This document shows, piece by piece, positions 7,966 to 17,336 of a stretch of 64,000 nt of DNA; within the stretch, counting starts at the first letter, position 1, and each line of letters starts with the position of its first letter. The notes under the pieces were generated by a model. That model saw only the letters and a program-made list of their open reading frames with translations. It was not told where the DNA came from and did no database searches. The stretch is from Domibacillus indicus (GTDB taxonomy: Bacteria > Bacillota > Bacilli > Bacillales > Domibacillaceae): assembly GCF_000970685.1 (NCBI RefSeq), contig NZ_LAJB01000007.1:434001-498000 (forward strand). The letters are read 5' to 3'. Both the position numbers and the translations under genes were made by a program.

Positions 7966-8358
7966 ATGGAAGACATTATTAGCCGTGTCGCATCGCTGGA
8001 ATGGCTGACGATGGGAAATGCAGTAAAAGCCGTGTCTTATACCTTTTTCTTTGTGACCGTCGCTGTTTTTGCCTGGCAGGTGTTCCGCTGTATCCGTAGT
8101 GTTAAACATGCCATTTCCTTGAAAAAAGTCAGTTTAAAAGTGATTGGCCAAAGTTTGATTACGCTTTATATTATATTAGTTATACTGCTTTCAGCCGGGA
8201 TTAACGGACTTACAGGAATCTTCTGGGTATTTTCCTTTATCGGCTTTTCCCTCACTGTAATTTTCTGGATTGACCGATCGGCAAAGCGGGGCACTAAACC
8301 AGAAAAGCTGAGACAGCCTCTTCAAAAAAGACGGCTGAAAAACAAACTGGGCGTCTAG
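7966..8358 (+). CDS. Small integral membrane protein
   Basis: 130 aa with three hydrophobic segments (about residues 25-43, 62-80 and 84-102), ending in a strongly basic tail (AKRGTKPEKLRQPLQKRRLKNK) that by the positive-inside rule should be cytosolic. Start chosen for ACGGTGAGAG just upstream. No family recognised. It stands alone between a minus-strand gene and a long gap. Confidence 0.7.
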   Translation: MEDIISRVASLEWLTMGNAVKAVSYTFFFVTVAVFAWQVFRCIRSVKHAISLKKVSLKVIGQSLITLYIILVILLSAGINGLTGIFWVFSFIGFSLTVIFWIDRSAKRGTKPEKLRQPLQKRRLKNKLGV

Positions 8359-8680
8359 CCCTTTTTTTCGGATGGCCGGGCTTCGCCTGCCTTCTTTTAA
8401 AGCTCTGTGCTTTCGCTACAAAAAAGCCAATTCTCTTTAACAACAGAGAGCCGGCTGGAGGGTTCTACTCTAGTGGTTACCTTGCTTTTACGTTGATAAT
8501 CGCTTTTCCGTACTGATCCATTGCCTGCCGGTACGCTGTTACTGCTGTTTTTAATGGTTTTCATATACTTTTCAACTCTTCTTTTTTCTCTTAAAATCTC
8601 TCTTTTTCTTAATTTTTCTTTCTTTTTTATTTTTCGTTTCACCTGAGAGGAAAACTGCTGTCATACTAAAAAGCACCGGA

Positions 8681-9307
8681 TTATTCCGGCGCTTTGTTCA
8701 TTTTCCTATAGACAATAATATAATTGATGATCATAATAACAAGCACATAGAATCCATATAGCCCAAAAGAAAACCATTTATTTTCAGAAAAACTCGCTCC
8801 GGCAAATGACAGCAGGAGAATATTCGGCAATTTCCCAATCGCTGAGGCAACGAGAAAAACAAGTCCGTTTACTTTACTCAGCCCACAGACAATATTAACA
8901 ACTGGCGATGGCACAATAGGGATTAAACGGACAAATAAAATAGCCAGGAACGCATTTTTATTTAGCTTTTCCTCATACTCTTTTACCTGGGGATGCTGCG
9001 AAATTTTCGCCTGCGCCCACTCTTTAAAGCCGTACCGGGCAATATAAAACAACAGCATGGTCCCAAGCATCGAGCCGCTGAGCGTAATGATAACGCCTTG
9101 AGGAGTGCCAAAAATGCCGCCAATTAATCCCGCCAGCACTGGAAACGGAACGATTGGCACGAATACGCAAATGGCCACCAGTACCATGCTGATGAGAATG
9201 GAATATGTCCCGCCCTCGTTTACAATTTCGAGGAGCGCCTCTTTTTGGGTGATGCCCAGTATGAGAATGCCGGCAAGTACCGCCAGACTGATAACTTTTT
9301 TTATCAT
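8681..9307 (-). CDS. TVP38/TMEM64 (DedA-like) membrane protein
   Basis: 208-aa polytopic membrane protein of the SNARE-associated/VTT family. Visible signature: FVPIVPFPVLAGLIGGIFG followed by GSMLGTMLLFYIARYG, then FVRLIPIVPSPVVNIVCG, the re-entrant loops typical of VTT proteins. About six membrane segments. Family members act in lipid transport or membrane homeostasis; the exact substrate is not known. Start at 9307 has AGAAGAGGTG five bases upstream; an in-frame ATG at 9328 lacks this. Downstream of, and co-oriented with, the epimerase gene. Confidence 0.88.
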   Translation of the reverse strand: MIKKVISLAVLAGILILGITQKEALLEIVNEGGTYSILISMVLVAICVFVPIVPFPVLAGLIGGIFGTPQGVIITLSGSMLGTMLLFYIARYGFKEWAQAKISQHPQVKEYEEKLNKNAFLAILFVRLIPIVPSPVVNIVCGLSKVNGLVFLVASAIGKLPNILLLSFAGASFSENKWFSFGLYGFYVLVIMIINYIIVYRKMNKAPE

Positions 9308-9405
9308 AAAGCACCTCTTCTTCTGCAAATGTTTCTTTTAGATAGTTTACCATATACAAAAGAAAGAAATGCATCTTCCTCCGGCAAATGTTTGTCCATT
9401 CCGGT

Positions 9406-10293
9406 TTATTTGGATAAAATATGCTGAAATGCATTATCAAGTGTTTTAAAGGTGAAAACGTAGCCTTCCTGCTCCAGCCTTTCTGGGAGGACCCATCGGC
9501 TTTTGAGCACTAGCTCCGTTTCCGTTTTGATAACCCTGGCGCCAAGCTCCAGCAGCCACCCAGGCGACGGCAGGCCGAAACGGACATTCATTGCTGATCT
9601 TAGCTTTTGCATCAATTCGCGGTTTGTAACAGGATGCGGAGCCGAGCAGTTAAAAATGCCGCTCAAGTCTTCTCTATCTTTTAAGAAAAGAATAATTTGA
9701 AACAAGTCCTCGATATGAACCCAGCTGAACATCTGCCTGCCGCTCCCTTGAACACCGCCCATCCCAAACCTTGCCAGATTGCGGTAAGGAGTCATCACGC
9801 CTCCCTCTTTGCCCAATACAATGGCGATACGCAGGGCAATTTGCCTTGTTTCAGGCAGATCGAACGAAAAAAAGGTTTTCTCCCAGGCTGTGGCAACATC
9901 CACCGAAAATCCAGAACCTATTTCCCCCGTTTCTTCTGTCATCGGCCGGTCTTCTGAATGCCGATAAATGGTGGCTGTGCTTGAGTTCATCCAGGCCTTT
10001 GGCGGGTTCTTACAGGCCAGAACTGACTCTCCAAGCAGCGTTGTCGTTTGCACTCTTGAATTCATAATTTCCTGTTTGTTTTTTTCATTATATCGGCAGT
10101 TGACAGATTTTCCTGCCAGATTAACTAGCAGCTCGGCTCCTTCCAGCGCTTCTTTTATTCCGTTTTGATCATCCCACGAGATGTACGGCGACTGCCGTGA
10201 AATGATGTGGACTTCGTAGCCGATTTTCTCAAATTTTGATTTAAAATAATGGCCAATAAACCCTGTACCGCCTGCTAATACGACCTTTTTCAT
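9406..10293 (-). CDS. TIGR01777-type NAD-dependent epimerase/dehydratase
   Basis: 295-aa cytosolic Rossmann-fold protein. N-terminal nucleotide-binding motif VLAGGTGFIGHYF, then LVNLAGKSVNCRYNEKNK and SSTATIYRHS, and a C-terminal DUF1731-like part (FGLPSPGWLLELGARVIKTETELVLKSRWVLPERL). This is the YfhF/TIGR01777 (SulA-like) pattern common in Bacillus. The substrate is unknown. Start at 10293 is supported by GGAGG eight bases upstream; the ATG at 10317 has no such site. Followed after 98 bases by the TMEM64 gene on the same strand. Confidence 0.9.
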   Translation of the reverse strand: MKKVVLAGGTGFIGHYFKSKFEKIGYEVHIISRQSPYISWDDQNGIKEALEGAELLVNLAGKSVNCRYNEKNKQEIMNSRVQTTTLLGESVLACKNPPKAWMNSSTATIYRHSEDRPMTEETGEIGSGFSVDVATAWEKTFFSFDLPETRQIALRIAIVLGKEGGVMTPYRNLARFGMGGVQGSGRQMFSWVHIEDLFQIILFLKDREDLSGIFNCSAPHPVTNRELMQKLRSAMNVRFGLPSPGWLLELGARVIKTETELVLKSRWVLPERLEQEGYVFTFKTLDNAFQHILSK

Positions 10294-10430
10294 GTAGAAA
10301 ACCTCCATCTTTTGCAAACTGGTTTCTTTCCCTGTCCATTGGCAGTGGTACTAAGTTTCTCATTATGTACATTTATTTTAGCATAATCAGGAAATCTCTT
10401 TAACAATATAAATATATGCGCCAAAACGCC

Positions 10431-11105
10431 TCAGTCAAAAAATGACTGAGACGTTTTGAATAAAAGTTGATTATTGACCAGTTCTTCTTCTGACAGCTCC
10501 TGTATCGTGTACCGGGCAGCTTTTTCGGAACAGATCGACAGCGTCATATTTTCCTTAAAAGGAACGGTGTAGAAGAACAAGTTGTTTTCTTTTTTATTTT
10601 TGGATTTTGTTATTTCTGCAATAACTAATTCGGGATCTTCCAGAAATCCGCTGCCAAGCATTTTCACATAAGCTTCCAGCTTTGTCCAGAGAGCGGTCCA
10701 TTCACTGAGGGAAATCGCTTTTCCTTCTGCCCCGAACAGATCAGCCGCTGCCAGCCGCTCCACATCTGTTTTCCGGAAGTTTTTTTCCAAATCTATGCCT
10801 ATTTTCCATTCGGACCAGGCTGCAGCAGCAATTCCACTGCTGTGCGTGATAGACAATTCCCCTGAAGCTTCCCGTATATATGGCTTTCCCTTTTCATCAT
10901 GGCACAGGACAGCAAAAGGGTTTCCTGTTACATACTTGGCTAAGGCAAGCCCTAGCAAAGAGTCATATCTGCTTTCAAATGACAAATACTTATCCAGATA
11001 CAGCCCTTCTGTTTCATGAATAGACTCATATAACGCCTCGTAAACTGTTAAGCGGTAGCTCGCCTCTATCCAGCACACCGAGGCGGCGTTTGTTAAGCTG
11101 TTCAT
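10431..11105 (-). CDS. 4'-phosphopantetheinyl transferase, Sfp type
   Basis: 224 aa. Would transfer the phosphopantetheine arm of CoA to the active-site serine of carrier domains, here probably the adjacent NRPS. Motifs: GKPYI...GELSITHSSG, then IGIDLE (Mg-binding Asp and Glu) and WTKLEAYVKMLGSGF, the WxxKEAxxK signature in slightly altered form. Length fits Sfp-type enzymes. It starts 12 bases after the NRPS stop on the same strand with only a weak AAGAAAG before the ATG, so translation is probably coupled to the NRPS. A dedicated transferase next to the synthetase resembles the ausA-ausB arrangement. Confidence 0.9.
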   Translation of the reverse strand: MNSLTNAASVCWIEASYRLTVYEALYESIHETEGLYLDKYLSFESRYDSLLGLALAKYVTGNPFAVLCHDEKGKPYIREASGELSITHSSGIAAAAWSEWKIGIDLEKNFRKTDVERLAAADLFGAEGKAISLSEWTALWTKLEAYVKMLGSGFLEDPELVIAEITKSKNKKENNLFFYTVPFKENMTLSICSEKAARYTIQELSEEELVNNQLLFKTSQSFFD

Positions 11106-11117
11106 GCTTTTTCTTTC

Positions 11118-14100
11118 TTACTTGCCGGCAGGCCGGGGCAGGTAGCCGGCATTCACTGCATAATCAAGCAGCCGATGGATAAATGCTTCATCTGGCTCGG
11201 GACAAACAATACCCTTTGCGCCCGCCGCTTTTGTTGTTTGAGGGCAGGCGTATGTGATCGGCGAATTTTTAGCGCCGTCTCCTTCTAAACCGGCAATAGC
11301 CAGCTCCACTCCCTCCCGGCTCTTGCGCTCATCCGAATATAGCCACGACTCAAACTCCGCCGGAGGCAGCAAATCAACTTGATAGCCATAAGATGCCAGA
11401 CTGCTGATTAACGCTGTATACGGCAGGCTGTGCGGATTGCATATGTGAAAAATCCCGCCGACTGCCTGATCGTCTGTCACGATTCCTCTGATGGCTTTGC
11501 TCGCATAGTCAACCATCGTGAAATCCATATTAGCTTGAACATCCGGTGCTTTTCCTAACAGAATAAAGCTTTTAATCATCCTGTAAACCGCATTGGCGTC
11601 AATATTTTTTTGAAAAATACCTGTTTTATGCTGGCAGCTGATATTTCCGGGACGTACGATGGTCACAGGCAGCCCATTTTGATAAAATGCTTCAACGAGC
11701 TTTTCCGATTCCAGCTTGCTGTTTGTATATAAACTGCTGACGGCTGGCGCTTCTGAAATCCGGTCGGACGCGAGGAAGGCGTCCCAATGGCCTTCCATTG
11801 CCAGATCTTCCGGGATACCGATCGTTGACACATAATGGAACCGGCAGCCATCCAGCCTGGCAGCCAGCTTTAATAAATGCTCTGTTCCTTTTACATTGGC
11901 GGAATGGAAGGACTCCTGATCACCAAAGTGCCGTACATCGGCACCGCAGTGAAGAATGGCATTCACCCTTGATTCGATCAGCTGTTTGTCTTCCACTGAC
12001 AGCCCTAGCTGCTCTTTACTGAAATCCCCCGCAACTATTTGGATTCGCTCGTCGGCATTATACATATTCCAAAAATCAGCCGGTGCATACATCTCAAGAG
12101 CCGATTTTACTTTTTGCTCTGCTTCCGCTCTGCTGCTGCCTCTGACAAGTACATAAATACGGGCGTTTGTTTCTTTTATAAGCTCTATCAAAAGATGCGA
12201 TCCCAGGTAGCCGGTTGCGCCTGTTAAAAGAATATCCGTCTGGTCCACAAGTTTCGATACCCGGGCTGCTTTCAGCTTTACCGGGTGCTCCACAAGCTTG
12301 ATTTCATCCGCTGGAAAAATGCTTTCCTGGCGTTCCTCTTTTGCACTGTCCGCTTTTTGAGCCAGCTCCTGAATCGTTGGATGCGTAAAAAAGTCGTTAA
12401 TTTTCAAAGCAGGAAAATCTTTTTTAAGCAGCGATAAGGCTCCCAGTACTTTTAAGGAATGGCCTCCCAGTTCAAAAAAGTTCTCATCCACTCCGACTGT
12501 ACGGATACCCAGGCTCTCCTGCCATGCTTCTGCAATTCTTTTTTCTGTATCTGTAACAGGCAGCTTTTTATCTCCCTCATTTGTTTGGGCAAGAGGCAGC
12601 GAGGATAAATACTTGCGGTCTACCTTGCCTGTTGGCGACAGCGGGATGGATGCCAGCTTAACAAAATAAGAAGGAACCATGTAAGGAGGCAGCTTCTCGG
12701 AAAGATATTCGATTAGTGTTTTTGAATCGATCGTCATATCATCCTTTGTTGAATAATAAGCAGCAAGAACCGTATCGCCATTCACTTCTTTTGTTACAAC
12801 TGCCGCGTTAGCAATCAGAACTGACTGAGCAAGCGCATCTTCAATTTCACTTAATTCTACACGGAAGCCGCGTATCTTGACCTGCAAATCTTTTCTTCCG
12901 ACAAATTCGATCTCTCCATCCGGCAGCATTTTCACTATGTCACCGGAACGATAAACCGTATCCTGGCTGAAAGGTACCTGAACAAAAGCGGCGGCTGTTT
13001 TTTCAGGCAGATTAATATAACCGGCTGACAGCCCTTCTGTTTCAATTAACAGTTCGCCTTCCACCCCAATAGGGCATAATTTCATGTTATCGTTCACAAT
13101 ATACGTTTTATAGTTGTGTACCGGCTTCCCGATCGGTATATTGATCACGCCTTCTTCCAGCCTGCCTGTTACTTTATAAAAGGTTGAGATGACCGTACAC
13201 TCTGTCGGACCATACAGATTTACCAGCTCAATCAGGCCAAATTTATCTTGAAACAAACGAACAACTTCCCCGGTCAGAGCTTCTCCGCAGACACCCCATG
13301 ATTTTATACCGGAAAAGCAGGCTGCTTCTTTCTCATCAGCATAAAGTGAAAATTGCTTTAACACACTTACCGGCACAGCAGGGATATATGTAATCCCCTC
13401 TCTTGTTACCATCTGTGCAAAGGAAGAAACGTCTACCCGTTCCGCTTTTGTAAGCAGATGAAGCCGCGCCCCTGTAAACATCATAGGACAGAGCTCTAAA
13501 AGAGAAGCGTCAAATGTCAGCGTATAAAACTGTGTCAGTACATCTTCAGAAGTAGTGGGAAAAATATCGGTTAATGCATACCCAAGCCCGACAATGCTTT
13601 TATGGGAAATTTTCACTCCTTTTGGATTTCCAGTCGAGCCGGATGTATAAATAATATAAGCAAGCTGCGTTTCCTCTGTGCCGTCAGAAAAAGGAGCTCC
13701 TTCCGCTTTGATTGCGCTGATCGGCACAATCGTTGTCTCCAGTCCGCCCAGCATTTCTTCAAGCTCTGCTGTATAAGCTTCCTGTGTGAGCACTGCTTTT
13801 GATGCAGAATCCTGAATAATGTACCGTGTTCTTGCTTTAGGATTGTCAGGGCTCAATGGCACATAAACAGCGCCAGCTTTAAGAATACCGAGCATGGCAG
13901 TGATCATTTCAACGCTCCGCTCCATGTAGACCGAGACATACTCTCCTTTTCGAATTCCGCTATCCTGCAAGTAACGGGCGATCTGGTTAGATCGGCTGTC
14001 CAGCTCCGCAAAGGTAACAGAACCGGCTTCAGACGAAAGAGCCGTTTGATCAGGATATAAACGGGCTGTTTCTGAAAAGACGGCATGCAATGTCCGGCCG

Positions 14101-14690
14101 GCCGGGTATTGCTTTTCCGTACTGTTAAATTTTTGCCACAGCATTTTATCCTCAGAAGTCAGGAGCTCCAAGTCTAAAATATCTTTTTCCGGAAAAGCAA
14201 TCATATCCCTGGCCAAAATCTCAAAGCTGTCCAAATATCTGTTTTCGCATGACTCGTTAATAATTGACTCCTGGCCTGATAAATAAAATTCCATTCCTGT
14301 TTTCGTAAATTGCAGATCGGCTGCTTCGCTCAATATTCCACTGTCTGAAAAAACCAGTATGCATGTACCTGTTTCATTTCCTGCTCCTTGCAGCGCCTGT
14401 TCCACACTGCTAATAACGGCATTTGCCGTTATTCCTTTTGCAAATATTACTTCTGCAGGATAATACCGTCCATTTCGGTGAAAGTCTATCTGCAGCATTT
14501 CTTCTCCCGTCATCCGGTGTACCCAGATAACAAAAGCAGCCGCAAGTGCTTCATATTGCTGATAAGGAAGTTGTTGCTGCCTGCTCAGAAACAGTGTCTT
14601 GTTTCTGCGGTAGCGAATGTCCGCAGGAAACGGAAGAGTTCCTTTGGCCGGGTATGTAATTGTTTTTGTTTCTTGTATTAACGTGTTCAC
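11118..14690 (-). CDS. Single-module NRPS: (partial C)-A-T-thioester reductase
   Basis: 1190 aa. Residues 1-190 resemble the C-terminal remnant of a condensation domain but lack HHxxxDG. Adenylation domain about 200-700: LAYIIYTSGSTGNPKG, NLYGPTECTV, YRSGDIV, GRKDLQVKIRGFR and SPTGKVDRK. Carrier domain with DENFFELGGHSLKV (Ser745). Reductase about 815-1190: ILLTGATGYLGSHLL for NAD(P)H and Tyr988/Lys992 (YTNSK). Such enzymes activate an amino acid and release it as an aldehyde or alcohol. Aligning to GrsA by eye gives pocket residues D-A-L-P-G-C-L-V-I-K, which I cannot match to a known amino acid. GTG start with GGAGG seven bases upstream. Followed by its transferase gene. No other NRPS module lies in the window. 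Confidence 0.93.
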   Translation of the reverse strand: MNTLIQETKTITYPAKGTLPFPADIRYRRNKTLFLSRQQQLPYQQYEALAAAFVIWVHRMTGEEMLQIDFHRNGRYYPAEVIFAKGITANAVISSVEQALQGAGNETGTCILVFSDSGILSEAADLQFTKTGMEFYLSGQESIINESCENRYLDSFEILARDMIAFPEKDILDLELLTSEDKMLWQKFNSTEKQYPAGRTLHAVFSETARLYPDQTALSSEAGSVTFAELDSRSNQIARYLQDSGIRKGEYVSVYMERSVEMITAMLGILKAGAVYVPLSPDNPKARTRYIIQDSASKAVLTQEAYTAELEEMLGGLETTIVPISAIKAEGAPFSDGTEETQLAYIIYTSGSTGNPKGVKISHKSIVGLGYALTDIFPTTSEDVLTQFYTLTFDASLLELCPMMFTGARLHLLTKAERVDVSSFAQMVTREGITYIPAVPVSVLKQFSLYADEKEAACFSGIKSWGVCGEALTGEVVRLFQDKFGLIELVNLYGPTECTVISTFYKVTGRLEEGVINIPIGKPVHNYKTYIVNDNMKLCPIGVEGELLIETEGLSAGYINLPEKTAAAFVQVPFSQDTVYRSGDIVKMLPDGEIEFVGRKDLQVKIRGFRVELSEIEDALAQSVLIANAAVVTKEVNGDTVLAAYYSTKDDMTIDSKTLIEYLSEKLPPYMVPSYFVKLASIPLSPTGKVDRKYLSSLPLAQTNEGDKKLPVTDTEKRIAEAWQESLGIRTVGVDENFFELGGHSLKVLGALSLLKKDFPALKINDFFTHPTIQELAQKADSAKEERQESIFPADEIKLVEHPVKLKAARVSKLVDQTDILLTGATGYLGSHLLIELIKETNARIYVLVRGSSRAEAEQKVKSALEMYAPADFWNMYNADERIQIVAGDFSKEQLGLSVEDKQLIESRVNAILHCGADVRHFGDQESFHSANVKGTEHLLKLAARLDGCRFHYVSTIGIPEDLAMEGHWDAFLASDRISEAPAVSSLYTNSKLESEKLVEAFYQNGLPVTIVRPGNISCQHKTGIFQKNIDANAVYRMIKSFILLGKAPDVQANMDFTMVDYASKAIRGIVTDDQAVGGIFHICNPHSLPYTALISSLASYGYQVDLLPPAEFESWLYSDERKSREGVELAIAGLEGDGAKNSPITYACPQTTKAAGAKGIVCPEPDEAFIHRLLDYAVNAGYLPRPAGK

Positions 14691-14699
14691 GATTGATCC

Positions 14700-14735
14700 T
14701 CCTGAGAAAAGGCCTTCTTTAAAAAGGAGACCTTT
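14700..14735 (-). terminator. Weak hairpin between chemoreceptor and NRPS genes
   Basis: AAAGGTCTCC... / ...GGCCTTT imperfect stem on the minus strand with a short T run. It may partly separate the chemoreceptor transcript from the NRPS, but read-through is possible. Confidence 0.4.
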
Positions 14736-14740
14736 GTAGT

Positions 14741-16477
14741 TTATGCATTTAATTCCGACACAACTTTTTCCAGATCACTGACAACATCGGTCATCTCCTG
14801 GGCGGTGCCGATAATGTTTTCAAAAGACTTATGCTGCTGTTCAATATTGCCGGAAATGGCCATCGTCGTTTGATTGTTTTGCCGGGCCAGCTCAGACAAT
14901 TGCTTGAACGTTAAAATAATGTCGCTGTTTTCTGCTGCCATTTCCTCTGCTGCAGAAGACACTTCTTGAATACTTGCGGTTACTTCCTGGGTAGCGGCTA
15001 AAATATCGGCAAAAATTGCGCCAGTTTCTTCAACTGCTTTCACACCTTCATTTACATAAGCAGCATTGTTGTTAATCGAATTAAACGCGTCATCCGTCTC
15101 TTTCTGAATATACGCAATCAGTCCTTTGATCTGTTCCGCTGACTGTTTGGACTGCTCGGCCAGTTTTCTAACCTCTTCTGCTACGACCGCAAAGCCTTTC
15201 CCCTGTTCACCTGCACGGGCTGCTTCTATTGCCGCATTCAAAGATAAAAGGTTCGTCTGGTCGGCAATACTGGTAATCAGCTCGACAATGCCGCTGATTT
15301 CTTCTGAGCGTTTTTTCAGCATCGAAATGCTGTTTTCCGAATTTCTAGTTGATTCATTAATCAGGGTCATCCGCTCCTGGACAGAAGAAACAGAATAATT
15401 GCCGTTTGATGCCCGTGTTTCCATATCCGCCGCCAGTTCACTTACAGCGGATGTGTTTCTGGCCACTGTTTCCACTACCTGTGACCATTCTTCAAGTGAA
15501 TACAGCGCTTCTGCTGTAGAGGTTGTTTGAGATTGAAGCCGTTCAGACATGTCGGCTACTTCTCCTGTAATCTCTGTCAGGCTGTTTCCTGTCGAATGAA
15601 TGGAGCTGAATAAGCTTTCAGACCGGATGTTTGTTTCATGCGAGGCCCCTTTAATCGATTGCAGCAGCCCGCCAATATTTCTTGTCATTTTGTTAAACTT
15701 CCCGACAACCACACCAAGCTCGTTCTTTGATTCTTTAAGTTCGAAATCGAAATTCCCTTTTGTGGCTTCTTCAATCCCATAGATTAACTCTTGAATAGGC
15801 TTGAAGGTTTTGGTGACTGATTTATACTGCCAAAAACTGAATACCAGCAGCAATACTAATAAAATAGAACCAACAATCCAAAGCATTTTCCGCTGATTGT
15901 CCAGATACGGTTTTGCGTCAAAATCCACTCCGTAATAAGCAAATACTTCGCCATTTTCGTTTACATATGGCTTTACGACTGTTACCCAGGTGCCAAAGTC
16001 ATCTGTATAAGGCTCAGACGCGGCCATGGTTTTCGTTTGTTTCATTTCTTCGATAACCTTCACAATATTATCCGGCTGTGTATAAAAACCGCCTGTTTCC
16101 ACTCCTGCTTCCGCCAGGGCATCCGTCAGAGCGGCTGGGCCTGACACATAGCGGGTATCGGTGCCACTCTCCAGTTCCGCTCCAAATATATATCCCTGTG
16201 CGACCTGCGGCTGATATTCAGATAAATCATTAAAATGCGCTTCCAGCTCCTGGCCGGTCTCACTATCTCTCTTCTTACTCTCCAGTAAACGGGCCGCATC
16301 CTCTGCGGTTACATCTTTTGACCATGCTTCAACTGTTTTTTCTGAATCAGCTACAAGCTGGTCAATCGACAATTTCATATTCATATAGTTGCTTACTCCA
16401 GCAATAATCACACCCACTGCTATAGTTATCAGGCATGTGAGGAGTATGGTCTTTGTTTTCATGGACAAATTTCGCAC
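14741..16477 (-). CDS. Methyl-accepting chemotaxis protein with extracellular Cache-like domain
   Basis: 578-aa chemoreceptor. Membrane segment at about residues 12-30, an extracellular sensor of about 160 residues (Cache-like: [56 protein letters not shown]), a second membrane segment ([16 protein letters not shown], about 195-212), HAMP, then the signalling coiled coil with the conserved hairpin tip [40 protein letters not shown]. It would relay ligand binding to CheA. The region upstream encodes a c-di-GMP-I riboswitch with a terminator, so expression probably depends on c-di-GMP. GTG start assumed; the ATG six codons in (MKTKT) is possible. Confidence 0.93.
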   Translation of the reverse strand: MRNLSMKTKTILLTCLITIAVGVIIAGVSNYMNMKLSIDQLVADSEKTVEAWSKDVTAEDAARLLESKKRDSETGQELEAHFNDLSEYQPQVAQGYIFGAELESGTDTRYVSGPAALTDALAEAGVETGGFYTQPDNIVKVIEEMKQTKTMAASEPYTDDFGTWVTVVKPYVNENGEVFAYYGVDFDAKPYLDNQRKMLWIVGSILLVLLLVFSFWQYKSVTKTFKPIQELIYGIEEATKGNFDFELKESKNELGVVVGKFNKMTRNIGGLLQSIKGASHETNIRSESLFSSIHSTGNSLTEITGEVADMSERLQSQTTSTAEALYSLEEWSQVVETVARNTSAVSELAADMETRASNGNYSVSSVQERMTLINESTRNSENSISMLKKRSEEISGIVELITSIADQTNLLSLNAAIEAARAGEQGKGFAVVAEEVRKLAEQSKQSAEQIKGLIAYIQKETDDAFNSINNNAAYVNEGVKAVEETGAIFADILAATQEVTASIQEVSSAAEEMAAENSDIILTFKQLSELARQNNQTTMAISGNIEQQHKSFENIIGTAQEMTDVVSDLEKVVSELNA

Positions 16478-16541
16478 TGCTAATCACACTCTTTCCATTT
16501 GTTTATCGATTTTTGCTTTTCAATTTTTAAAATAAAACAAA

Positions 16542-16568
16542 AAGTCCATCCGAAAGAAAGATGGACTT
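16542..16568 (-). terminator. Riboswitch-controlled terminator before chemoreceptor gene
   Basis: AAGTCCATC / GATGGACTT stem with a 9-base loop, followed on the minus strand by TTTTTGTTTT. It lies about 65 bases before the coding start and directly downstream of the c-di-GMP aptamer, so it is the likely expression platform. Confidence 0.85.
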
Positions 16569-16597
16569 CATTTAAAACAACTCGTTAAATAAAAGTG

Positions 16598-16695
16598 CTT
16601 CCAGCTTCTTCGGCAGCCTGGCTGCCATAGCGTTATGCTTTAGGCCCACAGCTTTGCGTCCTTATCTTTCAATAAGTTTGCCCTTATCAGAAAAT
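16598..16695 (-). promoter_or_regulatory. Cyclic di-GMP-I (GEMM) riboswitch aptamer
   Basis: On the minus strand I read GGGCAAACTTATTGAAAG, AAGGACGCAAAGCTGTGG, GCCTAAAGC and GCTATGGCAGCCAGGCTGCC. The GGCAAAC...GGACGCAAAGC...CCTAA...GGCAGCCxGG(C/T)TGCC order is the GEMM-I consensus, including the tetraloop-receptor helix. It is followed by the terminator at 16542-16568 and the chemoreceptor gene. Confidence 0.92.
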
Positions 16696-16739
16696 ATAAC
16701 AATGATAAACTATATAAGTTAAACACATCCTGCTTCTCT

Positions 16740-16815
16740 GAAAAAGCATGTAGAGACAGGGCTTTACCTGGACAACGGAACAATAGCGCCATCGCGCGTC
16801 TGCTTTTTTTAAAAG
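16740..16815 (+). ncRNA. Unassigned structured element with poly-U end
   Basis: AAAAAGCA...AGAGAC (from about 16740) can pair with GTCT-GCTTTTTTT near 16798-16811, enclosing small stems CAGG-CCTG and GCGC-CATC-GCGC. It looks like a small RNA or leader ending in a terminator but matches no riboswitch class I know. No gene follows closely. Confidence 0.35.
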
Positions 16816-17280
16816 AAATCCTATATGGAACTAAACCGCGAATATAAAGGTATTAATTCAACTTATGCAGGTCATTTGTATTGATTTCAAACATCAATTC
16901 CTTTCTCTTTTAATAAATAGAATAATAAAATCGACAAAAGGAGACTTATTACACATATTCCTCGATATAATTATGGGTTTTTTGTCATGCTTTTTATAAT
17001 AATACGAATTCCAATAGATAGCAATTATATTTTTATAAAATAAATATTATTTTTTAAAGAAATATTTTTATTTATTCGCTTTTCTGTATGGCTATTTTAT
17101 GGGCTTCTTTTCTCTTTAACTGGAATAAATAACTATTATTATATAACAACTACTTTCCATACTTTTTTCCTGTTAATCTCTCAAATCATTTTCTTTATTA
17201 TGTTTTCGACAAAAAGTATAAGTTGCTTCTTTAAACAAGAAAAAACGCTCTTTACAAGAGCCCCTTTTTCATTTTCCATT
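16816..17280. other. AT-rich intergenic stretch
   Basis: Very AT-rich (long A/T runs), no supported open frame. It may hold promoters for the riboswitch transcript. An imperfect hairpin CGCTCTT-ACA-AGAGCC with T run lies near 17249-17270. Confidence 0.5.
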
Positions 17281-17320
17281 AAAAAAGCCAATTTCGTTTT
17301 TAAAACGAGATTGGCTTTTT
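17281..17320 (-). terminator. Terminator downstream of 17337-17645 gene
   Basis: AAAAAGCCAAT(C)TCGTTTT / AAAACGA(A)ATTGGCTTTTTT long stem read on the minus strand with terminal T run. Confidence 0.85.
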
Positions 17321-17336
17321 CAGCTTATATGATTTT

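Noticed and set aside
8397-8642. 81-codon basic frame on the minus strand
   Set aside because: Low-complexity Lys/Arg-rich translation, GTG start without an SD, no homology recognised; likely chance in an A/T-rich stretch.
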